Part shown: one piece after another, positions 12,836 through 26,300 of the stretch
Position numbering within the stretch: position 1 is the first letter of the stretch
How the letters are laid out: every line of letters begins with the position of its first letter
Assembly: GCF_000524195.1 (NCBI RefSeq)
Contig: NW_020170391.1
Coordinates: 578,273-642,272, forward strand
From: Echinococcus granulosus
Lineage: Eukaryota; Platyhelminthes; Cestoda; Cyclophyllidea; Taeniidae
Direction of reading: 5' to 3'
DNA length: 64,000 nt
Translations under genes and position numbers: made by a program
Notes under the pieces: model-generated
Database searches by the model: none
What the model was told of the DNA's origin: nothing
Seen by the model: only the letters and a program-made list of their open reading frames with translations

Positions 12836-15800
12836 CTGATCAATTCTCGACAGTCCCTAAAATGCTACCATTTAACTAGTAAAATGGGTGCCCCTTTGTT
12901 CAGCCCCGACGGGGTGCGTAAGCCCACAGAGACAACCTTTAAACGCCATTATTCTTACCAGCCTATCCATTATTTTCTGGGTCATTTCACAGCAAAATCG
13001 CCGAAAATGACTTACCGCGTTTAAGTTGTTGCTTATACGAGTAGCGGTTTAAGCTAATTTAAGGCGTCTTAACGAACATGCTACCGTTTTTACAGGTCCG
13101 TTAATGCTGTCCTAAAGTACCAATCCACATAAGTAGCTTAAGGACGAACCTCGCATTGTTGTTTGCTTCCATAAGATATACTACCTAGCTTGACTCGTTG
13201 CCCAGTTCATCCAATGTTTAGCACATGGCGTTACTTTGGATGCATTAGATGAAAAGGCGTCTTATGATAAGTGTAAAATAGCAGAAATCATGCGTTATGC
13301 ATAGCGCAATTCGGTGAGTGCCAAAGAAGGTTACTTTTGAACACGAACCACCACTGACTAGTAAGAAATGAGGAGTTTTGCGGATTTGGATTTTGGGTAA
13401 AATTTCTCTTACGACTAATTAAAAAGGGCGGTAATCGAATAGTACAAGCTCTCGATTAGAAATGACTGGTTTCCATTCTCAATTCGTGAAACCGGCACAC
13501 GCACACAGCGACAAGTCGCGGTCACCACAATCGTTCACCATATGCCACTGACGTTGGTATTGCTGTTGGTGTCGCACGCACTGCTCCATATGCCATGGCG
13601 CGCAAATGTCCGTCGTGTTCACTAGTGACAAGTGCGCATTCCCACGCAGGTAGAGTGGTAGCCTTGTGGAAGGAAGGTGGACGCAGGGGAGAGGAAGACG
13701 GGAAGTGAATCGACGTCTACTGGTGACAGTCCGCATGCGAGAGTGCTTGGGGGAAGGGGTGATGGGGGAATGCAGGTGAGTTCTAGCGCGACAACTGACA
13801 GAAGACTCACTGATGATCTAAAAGTCACGCTGATAATTATGGCATGAGTAGATACATGCTTGTCCTTCTAAAATTGCCGTTGAAAGTGGTGATGACGATC
13901 GCTGTAGGTCTATGAAACCCCCCACTTTGTAACTGTGATAAAATTTAACTTGTGCAGCACATTGTGCTCTCAATCACATCCATCCGAGCACTACCACTCA
14001 CCCACCTACTCATCCGTTCACTTGAGGTCTGCAAGCATTTTTGCGCAAACAGGTTTGCACAAGAACACTTAAATTTCGCATATATTTAGCCTTGGGGTAC
14101 CAAAGACTAAAGGAAATTGAGAACACGGTTGACAACTTGGATGTCACATTCAAAGCGCCTTACGTACAGGAAAGAAGAGTTAAGGGACACTTTGGATTTA
14201 ATTTATGTTTACTCAAGGCAATTCAAATACCATTGGATGACTTTGTACCGATCTGGGCAAACGGTGCCTGAGAAACTGATTTCCACTTCACCAGCACTGA
14301 ACGGCATTATAAGTAAGAAACTGTACAAAACATGGTAAGCCACTACTCTGTTTAGGCTGATTCGCGATTTTGCATTCAGCATTTAAAAATGTTGTCGAAA
14401 TTGATAGAGAGATGCAAATACTGACGCAATTTATATGGTGTCTGACCAACTTAAGGAGCAGTGCTTTCATCCCGTCTAAGTATTCCTTTGCTGAATGCAT
14501 CATCTCAACGAAAACCAGACTTACAGCGCGTGGGATGTCGATTTATTCACAAACCCTTAAACTGTCAAACTCATTTTGACAGTTAATTCTTTATACGAAT
14601 ATGTCTAGAAATCGGATTCTCTTCACAACATCTTTACTTTATAATGAGTGAGTAAAAACACCTTGGCAGCGGTCCGTCTACTCGATGGTTCAACATGACT
14701 TATCAACTTTTCTGCTGGCATGACAAGTGTAGGGCAGGCGAGCAAGCTGTTGCTGCCTCCTAATCATCCCATCAAAAGTAGCGTGGCGAATACCAAGGCA
14801 ATGAAATGCATCCCACCATCTCCTTAAAAACGTTTAAATGTGCGGGACATTAATCTTTCGTGAATCACATTCACATGCTCAAGGCTGTGAGCTTTGTCAT
14901 TGCAAATATTTGTGGCAACTTTTGCATCACTTTACCCCAAACGTATTAGGGAAAAAACAACTCGTACCCGTTTGAGTTTACTAGTTCTCCATGATATCAA
15001 TGCAGACAATATTCTTTTCTATACTTCGAGCTGAAGTGCACTGTCTAAATTGAGTAGACTGCATAGTAAACCGAATGGTAGATCAAAAAATATTTTAAAT
15101 CACAAACTCAATGCCAGAAGTAGTCGTGCTGTACACCTTAGACATATTTCACTTTTCCGCAGCGGTAATGGTTCTGCCACTGTTGCGTCCTACAGTGGTC
15201 ACTATTTTGTCGAAAGAAAAATCAAGAATATTATTGTTACTTGATATTTATAAGTAAAATATACAAGGACGAATTTGCGCTGGCTAGTTTTCGAAATCCA
15301 CCGTTTTCCCATCCACGGATTCTGCTTGCGATCAGCACCCATTTTGTAAAAAAATCTTTCTGTAGATTAATGCAAACCTGCTACCATGATCGTCTATTAA
15401 ACACCTTCCTGAGAACATTACTGCTGTTTATCGCCGACTGGAAAATACTTGCTGATGTTTATTGATGTACTTGTTGAGATTTTATTATCACGAGCTTTTA
15501 TGCATAAATCTTATAATTTGCGTACCCTAAATGCCTGGTTAGTCAAAGTTGTTGAAGAATGACAGAATGATTTTGGGCGTTGTGTTTATCACATAGACGT
15601 CATTTTTATTTAGTAACTAATGCAACTACTCTTGTATTTAAACGTCCCATTATAATAAACAAGAGCACAGCACTTCCATAAAATTTGATGTTATTACTAA
15701 CTGCATTATCAGTACAAACAGGAAAATGATAGACGAAAACAATTTTTATATATTTTTTGCTGGCGAAGACAACAAGGTACTAACTGATTAGTCATTGCCA

Positions 15801-16887
15801 ACTCACGTTAGGTGTGGCATCCAAATTGGGTGGCTCAAGTTTGTGTGCATGTCATGTTGAGTGAGTGCCGAGTAAGCCTCCTTTGGTAACTTTCATGAAA
15901 GTTTGTAAACATAAATTGGAGCTCTATTGAGATATGTGGCTTTGATTAGAAGAATGAATGTAAATGCTTTGATGTTGAATGCTGAACAAGGAGAGATAAA
16001 AGTGTCTAGGCGTCCCAGCTTACATTTTCCTGCCAATCGTAGTTTTGAGGTACATTTTGCTTTCTCCGCACTAGTGCAATATAGCACGTGAGGACGATGC
16101 CCTTTTGCTAAACGGGAGTCTATAAGGATAATGAACACCAGAAGACTGATTGCTCCTACTTCATGGAAATGTAGAACATCTGTTTTCCTAATCTGAACTA
16201 ATTCAAAAGCAATTTTTATAACATTTCAAAACGACGATTTTACCAGTATTAACTTACGCGATTCGCCATTCTGAAGGGAAATGTTCCTTTGTAGCAAATT
16301 TATTTAATGCAAGAAAATTCGCCTAAAGTCTAGCAGCCTCGCTAACACCAGAGGCCGTTTTGTGGACCCATCCAGCATACACTTACTAAGAGAAATCATA
16401 TTGTGTCTTCATAAGAGTCTAATTGCCACCTACACACCGGGTTTATTGATGAAAGCTCAAAAACTCGACGCTACGACTTTACCACTTGGCACTTTAGTAA
16501 GCTTAATGACACAAATTAGATCAGTTACGATTACTTTCTCTGCTCATTTCTAAACCTAAGGGGGGAGGGAAAGACTAGTCGCCAGGTTCTTTAGGGTACA
16601 AACCAGAAACAGACTAAAGGTACTTTAATCAAGTAGTAAAGTTGGCAGAGTACAAAAGATAAAAACTCTCCCCCACAGCCTTACTTCATGCAAATACTGA
16701 TGCTCTTGGAAGGAAAGAAAAGTAGTGTCTGGTTTACTTCTTCTTAATAGTACAGTTGTGCAGACGGCAGTGTCAATCTTTGCAACCTCTGTGCCGAAAA
16801 CTCAGTAAATCAGCGCATCAACCACAGAAAACCATCCCTCCTATGCGTGTGCTTTCCACCAATCTGCTTATACGAGAAAAGTTGTTT

Positions 16888-16911
16888 CCTCTACAATAAC
16901 AATTGTAGAGG
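16888..16911. repeat. Perfect hairpin, 10-bp arms with 4-nt loop
   Basis: CCTCTACAAT, loop AACA, ATTGTAGAGG. The arms are exactly complementary. No gene lies nearby, and the stem is too short for a canonical miRNA precursor. Confidence 0.6.
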
Positions 16912-19339
16912 CTTCATGAGCCATAGCACTGGAAAGTACCACATCCTCTTTAACTATCATTTATTATATGTTTGAAAATCTTTGGCTGGAAGTGTGGCAG
17001 GACAGGTGCTCGATTTCAGGCAGATTTCACAGTGTGAAGAAATCGTGCTGAACTTCGGCCATTTAAATTCGGTGGCATGTACTGCCCTAATAAAGGTAAT
17101 TAGGACAAAAGAGAACGCAGGTTGTTAACAGCTAATACATAGTCATACTCATGGCCACTTCCATTGACCAACATTCCGTAGGCTTAAAACAGTAATTGCG
17201 ACGCTCATGGGTAATTATTGTGCATTAAAATTTATGCGAAGTACTATTTTAATGACCTACTCTACTTGGAATCCATTCTGCTCCATACAATTCAGCTGTT
17301 CAAACGGGAAAATCTCACAAAATAAGTAGTTTATGCTTGATTTGGGGGAAGTTCATTCGACACTTCCGCAAGTCTGCATTAGGATTAGGCCATTTTTAAA
17401 CCGATTATGAATTTTCGGGGAATTTTCGGCATGATGGATCCGATTTGTTGTTTTTGTGGTGCCTGATAGTCTTCCTTCCAAAGGCATACTATCCCCGAAT
17501 TTTATAGCTCCAACATTCCCACCTTAAAATTTACACTGCATTTGAAGCACACATGACATTGACCTTGTATTATCTTACAGCCTTACTATCGTTCACGATA
17601 TGATACGAAATCCATTATTTAAATGATATTTTGGCTGAAAAACACCTTTAAGGGATGAAATGCACACATGTACTAATAACAGAAGTCAGCTGGATATGGA
17701 GTAAACAGTTACATGCACTGTCGCAGCAAAATCGCCTTCGCGTTGTTATAGCGCTGCATCAGCGTTTACTGAAGTATAGCGTACAGGCAGGAATAGTGGC
17801 AGGATATGCTTAAATCAAAGTTAATCATGCTGACGCCTATTACAAAGTATAAGCATTGCATTTTTTAAGCGAATCACTCAACTTTCACCCACATGAGGCC
17901 TAAAGTCGAACCTAAGGGGCTCATTTCCTTGTAGTACTCCACTATAATGGATAAAGAACATTTTTCTTAAAATTAAATAGAAACAATAATTGAGCACAAT
18001 CCATAAGCTATGCTTGAAAAACCGAAATTGTGGGATGCTTGGCTAAAAGTTTTGAAGACCCCGAATATTCATTTAATGCCCTACTGTGCGGTGGTATAAA
18101 CCCAACCTTCCCAAATGCATCCACGCCCAGCAGAGCATCCATGAGAACGGAGAGATGGGCGACACCTCAAAATAAGACGCCCGTTGCATTGTTAGTCTTC
18201 TGTGCCATTTAAAATAAGGTTAAAAGTCGTATAAATTTGACTCCCCTGCATGACTTGGTTATGCTAATTTGAGGCCTAGATTGTAGATCTGGGTAGGCAT
18301 GGTACACTAACTGTGAGTTGTCTGCAGTTTCTTAACCACTGGGAACTTAGGCATCTTAGTCAAACGTAAAACGGGTCATTAAAGCAATTATGAGCTTTCC
18401 TTTATGCTGTGATGGTGTATTTGTCCTTTCTCTTCGAAGTTAACTTATAATTGTGCAATGAAAATAGCCTATCGATATGGATATCGTCGGAGTACTCTTC
18501 CGTACGCCACCAAAGGAAAAATTGAAAAAAATTCGCCTGTAGTTTAACAGTTTTAACCCTTGAGAATTCACAAATGTACTTCACTTGTATTCAAACTGTT
18601 GATTTTCCCAAAACTGCCTCAAATAACATTTTACCCAACCGTTACAGATGGCGTCACCTCTCCCCTCTACCATGGTAGCGACGGATTTGGTATGATCCAC
18701 CAATTTATCTCGTTGTAGTGCAGACCTGAATATGTACCACTTTTCTGTCTAAGTAACTATCCAAATAAGAGAACTTTATAAGTGCAAGAATCAGAAGTTC
18801 GGATCTTTTTTTACTCTGCTCAGTGACTCCCCATTTCGCCAGGCCCTCCTCCCCAACGGTTGCTACCACGGCCCCTGTGTGCTTGCATCTGAATACATGC
18901 ACCTCACCAGCACTCTGAATTCCTAATGTGGTAAGGTTTGCTTACTACACTGTTTTGTTTTCGTTGCAATTAAAGTCACGATCAGGCAGCAAGAAAGCAA
19001 TGCAGGTTCTCAGGCTTGCTTCGCTTTTTCTATTTCCACCATTTCACTCATTTGAATTTCCTGTAAAATTTCAATTACACAATTTACGTGTTTCCTTGAA
19101 CATAAAACTGGACAAAAAATACTCGTTTAATTGAGGAGGAACTGCTCTGTTGATCCACTTTCCAATCGAATGTAAATCCAAGTTATTGTTTTCAAATCAT
19201 CTGCAACATATCTCAGATCCTGATTATTCTTCTTAAAACGAGAATACTCCATTTGAAACAAAAAAGAGCATTGGAGTCAAATCAAGACTTTGCCTTCATG
19301 AAAAGGACCTAATTTTAAGTATTGATAGCTCCGTTCATT

Positions 19340-19440
19340 ATTTTTTATTATTTTTGACGTAGTTCCCTGCTGTATTCACACGCCTCTCCCAGCGTTTAAC
19401 TTTTACCTAGAAAGCTTTGGCCACTTTCCACTCACCCATG
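19340..19440 (-). mobile_element. Decayed mariner-type transposase C-terminus
   Basis: The minus strand reads VKVKRWERRVNTAGNYVK and then a stop. This resembles the usual mariner transposase ending (RWEKC-x5-GDYVE type, from memory). Just upstream in the same frame lies GKVAKAF followed by TAG, so the frame is broken. Sequence to about 19800 may be further remnant, but I could not follow a DDE/DDD catalytic region. No terminal inverted repeats were identified. It is an old, non-functional copy if the assignment is right. Confidence 0.4.
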
Positions 19441-22400
19441 GTGAATCTGCATTTATCCGCTGCCTTGATTCCACTTCAACATTGTCACGCCATTTTTTGG
19501 CCTAGTAAATCACGACAATCCTTGTAAGAATTTTCCTCGACTTAGTGCAGCATTTAAACCTTCATGATGGTTAAAGTGGAAAGTTGTCTTGTGCCCAGCG
19601 TGCATTAACCTTTCTGTTGTGAGAGAGAAGCCTAGCATAGAAAAAATAATGCGCTTCTGCTAGGGCCCCAATAGCTTGATACACTACTGTTAAATAGGAG
19701 GTGGACATGGCCAAATTTGGCCAGCTATGTTTCAGTCATGGACAAGTTTTACGTGCGCTTCCAAACATGATTAGCCATTGATCAGGAACAACCAAATCTT
19801 ATCTACTCTGGCTTGGCAACCATTCCTGGTCCCACAGCCGTATAATTGCGTTCTCCAGTCTCGATCATTCCATTTGGGTGTCGTGAGCGTGAAAAGCCAA
19901 CACGCACGTGGTCCGTGCAGCAGCTATCCGCACGCCTGGTTCGTGTGCATCCCAACACTTCCAAAATTGCATGTCTGTATTCATCGCTCGCCTAAAAACG
20001 TTTGTCACTCGTGCGTCGACCATCTAAAACCAGATGGGCGTCCCACGTGCTGCATAACCGCTGTACTGTGACCCGGAAACCGCGGCGTCTGGGATAGTCG
20101 CTAATAGACGTACGACCCCTGCCCCTTAGCATTCCATTGCTGATTTGTTTTTAACCATCCAGAGCTTTTAGGTCTTTGATCACAAGAAACCTCAATACCA
20201 TGTTGTTCCACACATGCGCTACCACTGCTGTCTGGAATCTTGATTAACGGGAGCTGCACTAGCCCACGCATGACTCGACACTTACCACTCATACTTGTAG
20301 AGCCAAAAGTTTCGGTATGGTTTGCACATTCCTCGCATACTATCCTTTACCTTCCTTAGAGCTATTTGTCTCATCTGACATTTTCCAAATGTATAAATTG
20401 AACGAGGTTTGCGTGGGTGGCCTGCAGTGCAAGACCGTTTTGCCATTAACTTAGGTATCGGCGATCTCGTCTTCCACGTCTTTTAGTCATGAAAAGTCAC
20501 CTTGAGACGGCTGAATTTCAAGGTCCTTATTTCTGTAGCCCATGTGATATTGACACCGGCGCAATGTTTTGACGTCTTTTTCACAATATTATGGCAAGAA
20601 ATACTATTATGTACTAGAAACATTTACACCGTCTTTCCATTACGTAAATCTTCGGTCGATTTGGCAGAATAAACTCAGTGTCGTTGAGATCTTAACTTGA
20701 TTTATATCACTCCAATACCGCTAGCTTATACTAATGACCCCTTCTACCTTTGGCACGGCATGCTCTCATAGGCAAGTGACATCGTTCGTTGCTTAAAATT
20801 TCTATTTTTCTTACTTCCTAAGTTTCGTTAAGTCGATTTTGATGGAAAACAAGATCTCATCAAAGGCCAATTATGAAGCCATAAACGGACAAATAGTTGT
20901 GCACGAAATCGGCGTTCGTGCTAATCGCACTAACCAACGCAAGTGGGGTGTGGGACTACCTTGCATGTTTGCCATTTAAACAAACCATCCTTAGTGTAGT
21001 ATTTCCCATGTCTGAAAGTTCGCCCGCACAAATGTGCACTTTAAGTGGTTCTAGGTATGTGGAAGAAACCACGGTAGACTTTGGAACAATTTTTTGGCTG
21101 ACTTTTAATTCAGTTTCAGTCGGCTTTGTGTGATTGGTTTTCTAAACAAGTCGTCATTTGTGCTTGCGAATCTTTCATACATCTACGTGACTAGCATATC
21201 AAGAGTCTAGGTTGTAAACCTCGAATTAGCCCACATGCGGTGGTGATGACTTAGAATCCGAGCCGTGCCTCTTTTCCAGATGGTTCCCACTACTATCTAT
21301 GGAGTCCATAGCAATCAACTAACGAAAAGTGTTGCCATGCTTGTGAATATTTTTGGCAAAAAAATGCTAGGTCTAGGCACCAGAGAGACATGCTTTTGCT
21401 TGTAATGCATCCATGTACTTAATTGTGGGATGTTCTTTAACCAATCATTGTATTCCTCACCATTTAATGCAAACCCAGAAGTGAATGGGAACCTGATCAG
21501 ACATCATGACAGTAAAGTGGTACAAGATCAAATAAATTAAAAGGTGTCAAGGGAGCAGACTATTTAGCATGAGTAACTACCTATTTCAATCTGCATTTGT
21601 TTGAGTACTCTGCTTGGTTGATTAAAATAAAATCCCGGTACAGAGCTTATCAGTCGACTCACAACGAGGTTCCTTGCAGGCCTATGGGACACAGTTAGTG
21701 CCTCGGTGAGATGGAACACCAAGTGCTAGCCAATGTCGTACAATGGCATTTAGTGGCCACAGGGCTTGACTTAGACGTTATAGTACATCTTGGACGCGGT
21801 GATTGCCAACTAACGTCAGATGTCAAGAGTCAGTGGTTGTTATTTCCTCCTAGCATGCGTGACTCAACATGACGGCAAACGACACCAAGTAGTAGCGGTT
21901 TCCGGACTTTCCATATTGCACATGACTTAGGGATAAGTAAACTACGTCCTGTGATGAGGAAATTTTTAGAGTTACTCAAATTGAACCTTCGTCGTTAGCT
22001 GCTCCTGATATTAGTAAAACACGTTTAGAACAATATCCCAAAAAAATTACGTGAACTGAGCCGTCAGTTTCCCGATTATGTTAAAAATGAATAGATAGTT
22101 ACAGTGCTATGTAAAACAGTAGCTTACATCACTTACAGTGGGATAGATTTGCCTACCAAATAAGTCATTAATTTGGATTGCGAAAAGCAGGAAAAGTGGC
22201 TCAAAAACGTAGGATCATCGTGTTCGATGAGAATTAGTAAATAGTGCCTCTATTATTTGGGTTAAACGGAGAGCTGGAGAGGCTAAGGAATGCGAAGGAA
22301 AGCCTTTATTGCAATCACTGGTGCAGGCCGTTTTGCATGCACACATCCTCACACTCACCGAAGAAAAGCCCCGAGTCACATGGGAAGCGTGGTTTTTAGT

Positions 22401-22908
22401 CAGGCACAGTCAGCCCTCAGGTTCCTTGTAAGCTTTCACCACAAGCAGTTGGTTTCCAAAAGTGTTCATAAATTCTGGCGTTGAAATAGAACGTCACATG
22501 ATATTCATAAAGTACGTTGACCGAAAAGGCCTGCATGGTGGTGTAATGCGTTGGCAGTCTTCGCCGCCTCTTATGTCCTCATCCTCTTTATGAAGCACCC
22601 TCCTATTTTCCGAATGATGGAAGAATCGAAGCCTCATTCAAAGTCCACAAAGCTGGTAAACACTACCCGCTGGTTGTTAATATATTAAAGAGTTCTGCAT
22701 AATCACAGGACATATATCAATGTGGCGCAATTTGGCATACACAACACTGTCTTACGTATGCAATGTATGCGCCTTTGTTGCTTCAAATTCACTAGAAAGC
22801 ACAAGAGTAATTACTAAACATTTCATTTGCAAAAAATAATTGTTAATGCATGCGAATCAAGAATAAAAAAGTTTACATGAAAAAAATGCTGGAGATATCC
22901 ATCTTTCC

Positions 22909-23211
22909 TCATGACTTCTCCTCCTCCTTCAATGAATAGCCTCGGATGAAATCTGAAATCTCAGTGTCTTCTGAAACATCGCTGTTCCCATCGTCGAAAT
23001 CAGCATCCAGGTCGCGTGAGAGCATTGCGGGGACGGCGGATTGAAATGCTTGCACATGTCTGCGTACAATTACCGTTTCGTCGACTTTATGAATGGGTGG
23101 TGAATCTTCCTTTGGTGGGGGTTTTCGGCAACAAAATATCCAGCTGTAGCAGCACATGATTTTCTGGAGCTCAGTGGGAATAAAGTCACCCGGTTGAGTT
23201 GTCACTGGCAT
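22909..23211 (-). CDS. Small intronless protein, cysteine patch and acidic tail
   Basis: Not recognised. The frame is open from ATG to stop, 100 residues, with a good start context (CAGCATGC). Residues 19-28 read MCCYSWIFCC, two vicinal cysteine pairs around a short aromatic stretch and followed by RKPPPK. Such Cys pairs beside basic residues are often palmitoylated, so peripheral membrane attachment is possible (inference). Residues 67-83 are strongly acidic, from RDLDADFDDGN to SEDTE. There is no signal peptide or full transmembrane helix. A CCAAT box and a GC-type box sit 80-110 bp upstream of the ATG, as expected for a real promoter. A possible poly(A) hexamer (AATAAA on the minus strand) is near 22304, about 600 nt past the stop. 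It stands alone, more than 4 kb from its neighbours. Confidence 0.6.
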   Translation of the reverse strand: MPVTTQPGDFIPTELQKIMCCYSWIFCCRKPPPKEDSPPIHKVDETVIVRRHVQAFQSAVPAMLSRDLDADFDDGNSDVSEDTEISDFIRGYSLKEEEKS

Positions 23212-23288
23212 GCTGGGGAGGCGACTATTGGAATGAAGCGTGTGTGAGAATGCATCTCGATGACTGGGTCGCCCTTAAGTACGCGGAC

Positions 23289-23315
23289 CACGCCCCCACA
23301 CGCACACCAGCCAAT
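23289..23315 (-). promoter_or_regulatory. CCAAT box plus CACGCCCCC element
   Basis: The plus strand shows CCACGCCCCC near 23288-23297 (Sp/KLF-type box) and CCAATCAGAG at 23311-23320 (NF-Y-type core). Both work in either orientation and lie just upstream of the 100-residue minus-strand gene. They also face 23.3 kb on the plus strand, where I see no gene. Confidence 0.5.
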
Positions 23316-26300
23316 CAGAGTGGCCTATCAACTATTGCAGTGTGCGTGCCTTTCACCAGATCCGGTCACTCAAGTGGATGTTCACCTTGTTCGGACCGCA
23401 ATGCCTTCTGTTTCCGGTATTCTAACAGTGCTACTAACTTTCTATATAATCACAATGCCTTTTTGTCAAGGTCGGTGAGTGCTGGCAGCTTTAAGTTTTT
23501 ATAGATCAGCTGCCCAGATTAATCTGCGGTTGGAGGCACATTTAAGACTCATTCAGCCCCAGTGGAGAGGATTTTGAGGCACTTTGCAGGGCTATATGTT
23601 GGTATAATGCATTTGCGAATAAATCTGATCGCTCACACTGAACAAATTCTAGGTTTTATGATTATATTAAGACCTGGTGATCACTTTGAAATGTTTGAAT
23701 ATTTGACACCCCTCTCAACTCAGTGCTGATCATTATTTAAATACAGCAACAGTGAAGTCGAAATTTACTTTTGGATTCTCGATTCGTCTGAGGATCTCCC
23801 AGACTGGTCCATAGGGCCTATGGTCACCTCCGGTTAAATAGTTCTAAACTACTTTCGCTCAATAGGCTCACCTCCAACTTTACAAAGCACATGTTGTGTA
23901 TTTAGAATTTTGTAAGACTTTGGAATCCATGAGCACTTTATCCAGACTGCCACAATTACGATCATCTCGTAATAGTGGTGATTTCATTAGATATAGCAAC
24001 CTCGGTGAATGTGTCTGGTGAGCGAGGTGACTGTTCATTCAGAGGAGGAGGAAGAAGAATTTTACAACTACGTTTGTGCTCATTTTCTTGATACTAGGTG
24101 ATGTGATTAGCATGTTCAGCCTTGCGAAAATTCGGCATTTAATAAGAAGATTTGATTTTGACCTTATATAAAACATAAAAAATACCCCATTTAATGCATT
24201 TCCACGTATTTCCTATGTGCTGTACTGAGTAAATAGATACACTTGACTGTGGAAGGCTGATTGTGTAATTCACAACGGCGCATCACGCCCCCCGAATTTA
24301 GCAAACACGTCGTAGACACGTAGACGGTTTCCGCTTCAATCAAACTTTGTTTACTCATGGAGTTCCAAATTTTTCAGAAAAGTATATTTGACCATGTTTA
24401 GTTGAATATGCAAAACGCACAATACGCACGTTCAGAGTGCGAACAAGTGCTACATCATTTGCCATGCCAGAGTGACAAACACGAACTCCAAGGCATAAGA
24501 TTACGTATTCAGGCCGTACCTACCCACGTATTTCCTTATTGTAAATAACTACTTGTTGTGCTTAAAATAATCCCTCAGGCATGTCGTAAACATTGACTGC
24601 ATGGTTACTATCACGTACGTAATAGGAAATAGCAGTTAGAGGTCTGATGTCACGGGTTTGGTGCCAGCATTACCCTAAAGGCAAGTTTCATTTAAGTATT
24701 AAAAACTTCCAAATGCAAAACGTGAACTTTTAATCTGTGTTGAATCCTACAGAAGACTTTGCTTTTTCGATTCTTTGGCTTTCTTTTGGGTGACGTGCTT
24801 TATTTGGTGTCTATGAATTGCAAATGACAGGGAAATATTACTTTAAAACCCAACGTTCGTTATAAGATGCGCTTCTCAGGATGAAATAAAAGAGGGCATT
24901 TGGTTGGTTAAATTATATATGTGATTGGAGGTCGTTTTTCAGGACGAATTCTTACGCAGTACATTTGGCTGCGAAAAGCGATGCAAGTTTAGAGAAAAAA
25001 GGTCTGATTTGGTAAAGCTGCTTTTCTGAGTTGAAGCCCAAGCCTACGCGTCTCAGGAACTCGAAACGGAAGGGGTATTAAAGTCACGTCCAATCCCACC
25101 AATCACTCAAATCATGCACACCAAAAAAGCCTATAAATAACTAAAGGAGGATCCTACCTGCGCAAAACAGGAATATCTGATTTCAACTAATCTTAAATTG
25201 GATTTTATTAATCAGTTCTGCCTCCAAGTAACTGCTTCTACAAAGTGGAGATGTGAATAAGGGCTGTGCTTGCTGCAGGCAGTCAACAAGTCTATGATAT
25301 CCGTCTCTCAAGAGGGTGGGTCTGAGTCCAGTAAAATTGACGAAGTGTGTCCATAACGTTGGGATTAGATGACTTCTCACCTTCTTGGAAAACTGGCTAA
25401 CAACTTTCACCGCCAGCTCGTGGATGGATTTTGAAGCACTGACTAGGTTGTAACATGCCGAAGTAGAATGAATGCAGGCAGCTTAGGTGATGAGGCTAAA
25501 AAGAGGTTGGTTATGTATGAGAACAATGCTGCTTTAATTGTACATTCAGCTATGTGGGTTTTTTATCCTTCATGGGCTTTAGAATACCACTTTGATGGCA
25601 CGGCATTCTGTCTTGATTGAGCCTCTTGGTAAATTCAAATTTTGTAGGAGTCCTATGAAAGTACGTTTCAAAGTTGTCCATGATATCAATAAGGTATTTA
25701 AAATTTTTTTAACAAATTTAATTAGAATAAGGCAAAACTGTGCAGGCATCCTTTTGTCAAAACATATCATCGGTATTTTGGAACTCGGTATGGTTTTATG
25801 AACTCTCGACTAAATTGGGATCTATGCGTAGGATGGTGACTCCTTACGCATGAGGTTACAGTCCACACGTTCACCGGAGTATTACGATAAAAAAATGTCT
25901 TAGGGGCCGCAGAATGAGAGCACCACTCGATGTTATCTTAGTAAATACGGAAGTAGCGACTCGCAAGACTCCCCAGCGTGTACTGTGACCGAAAGGAGAG
26001 ATAAGCTTTACACCTCTCACGTGAAAACTTACTCCAATCTAGCACCAAATGGAAGACCTATTAAGACAGGGACTTTGGACCAGACAAGTAATGTAATACG
26101 ATGGTGGTTTATTCTTCGGTATTGGTGAGGCGCCACTTTTGGACTTTTGCGTTTGCCTTCTTGTATCATGCTGGGTGGATTGGCCTTCGAGCCATGTCAG
26201 TAGCCTAAACACCCTCTCTGTGCTGAATATATGCATTCTGCTCAAGCATTGTGTCTTCTTTCGTCTTCAGCGAAGTCCCGGGACGCAACAGTAAACTACC

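Larger units (their letters stand above)
12836..22908. other. Gene-poor stretch
   Basis: About 10 kb with no gene I can support. Open frames are short, overlap in several frames and lack codon bias. A GC-richer patch at 13480-13830 has long frames on both strands but no conserved motif. It could be a promoter, or 5' exons of the 12.7 kb gene. Inside are the 16.9 kb hairpin and the 19.35 kb transposase relic. Confidence 0.5.

Noticed and set aside
13479..13828. Overlapping open frames in a GC-rich patch
   Set aside because: Frames are open on several registers because of composition. No conserved motif and no consistent splice sites.
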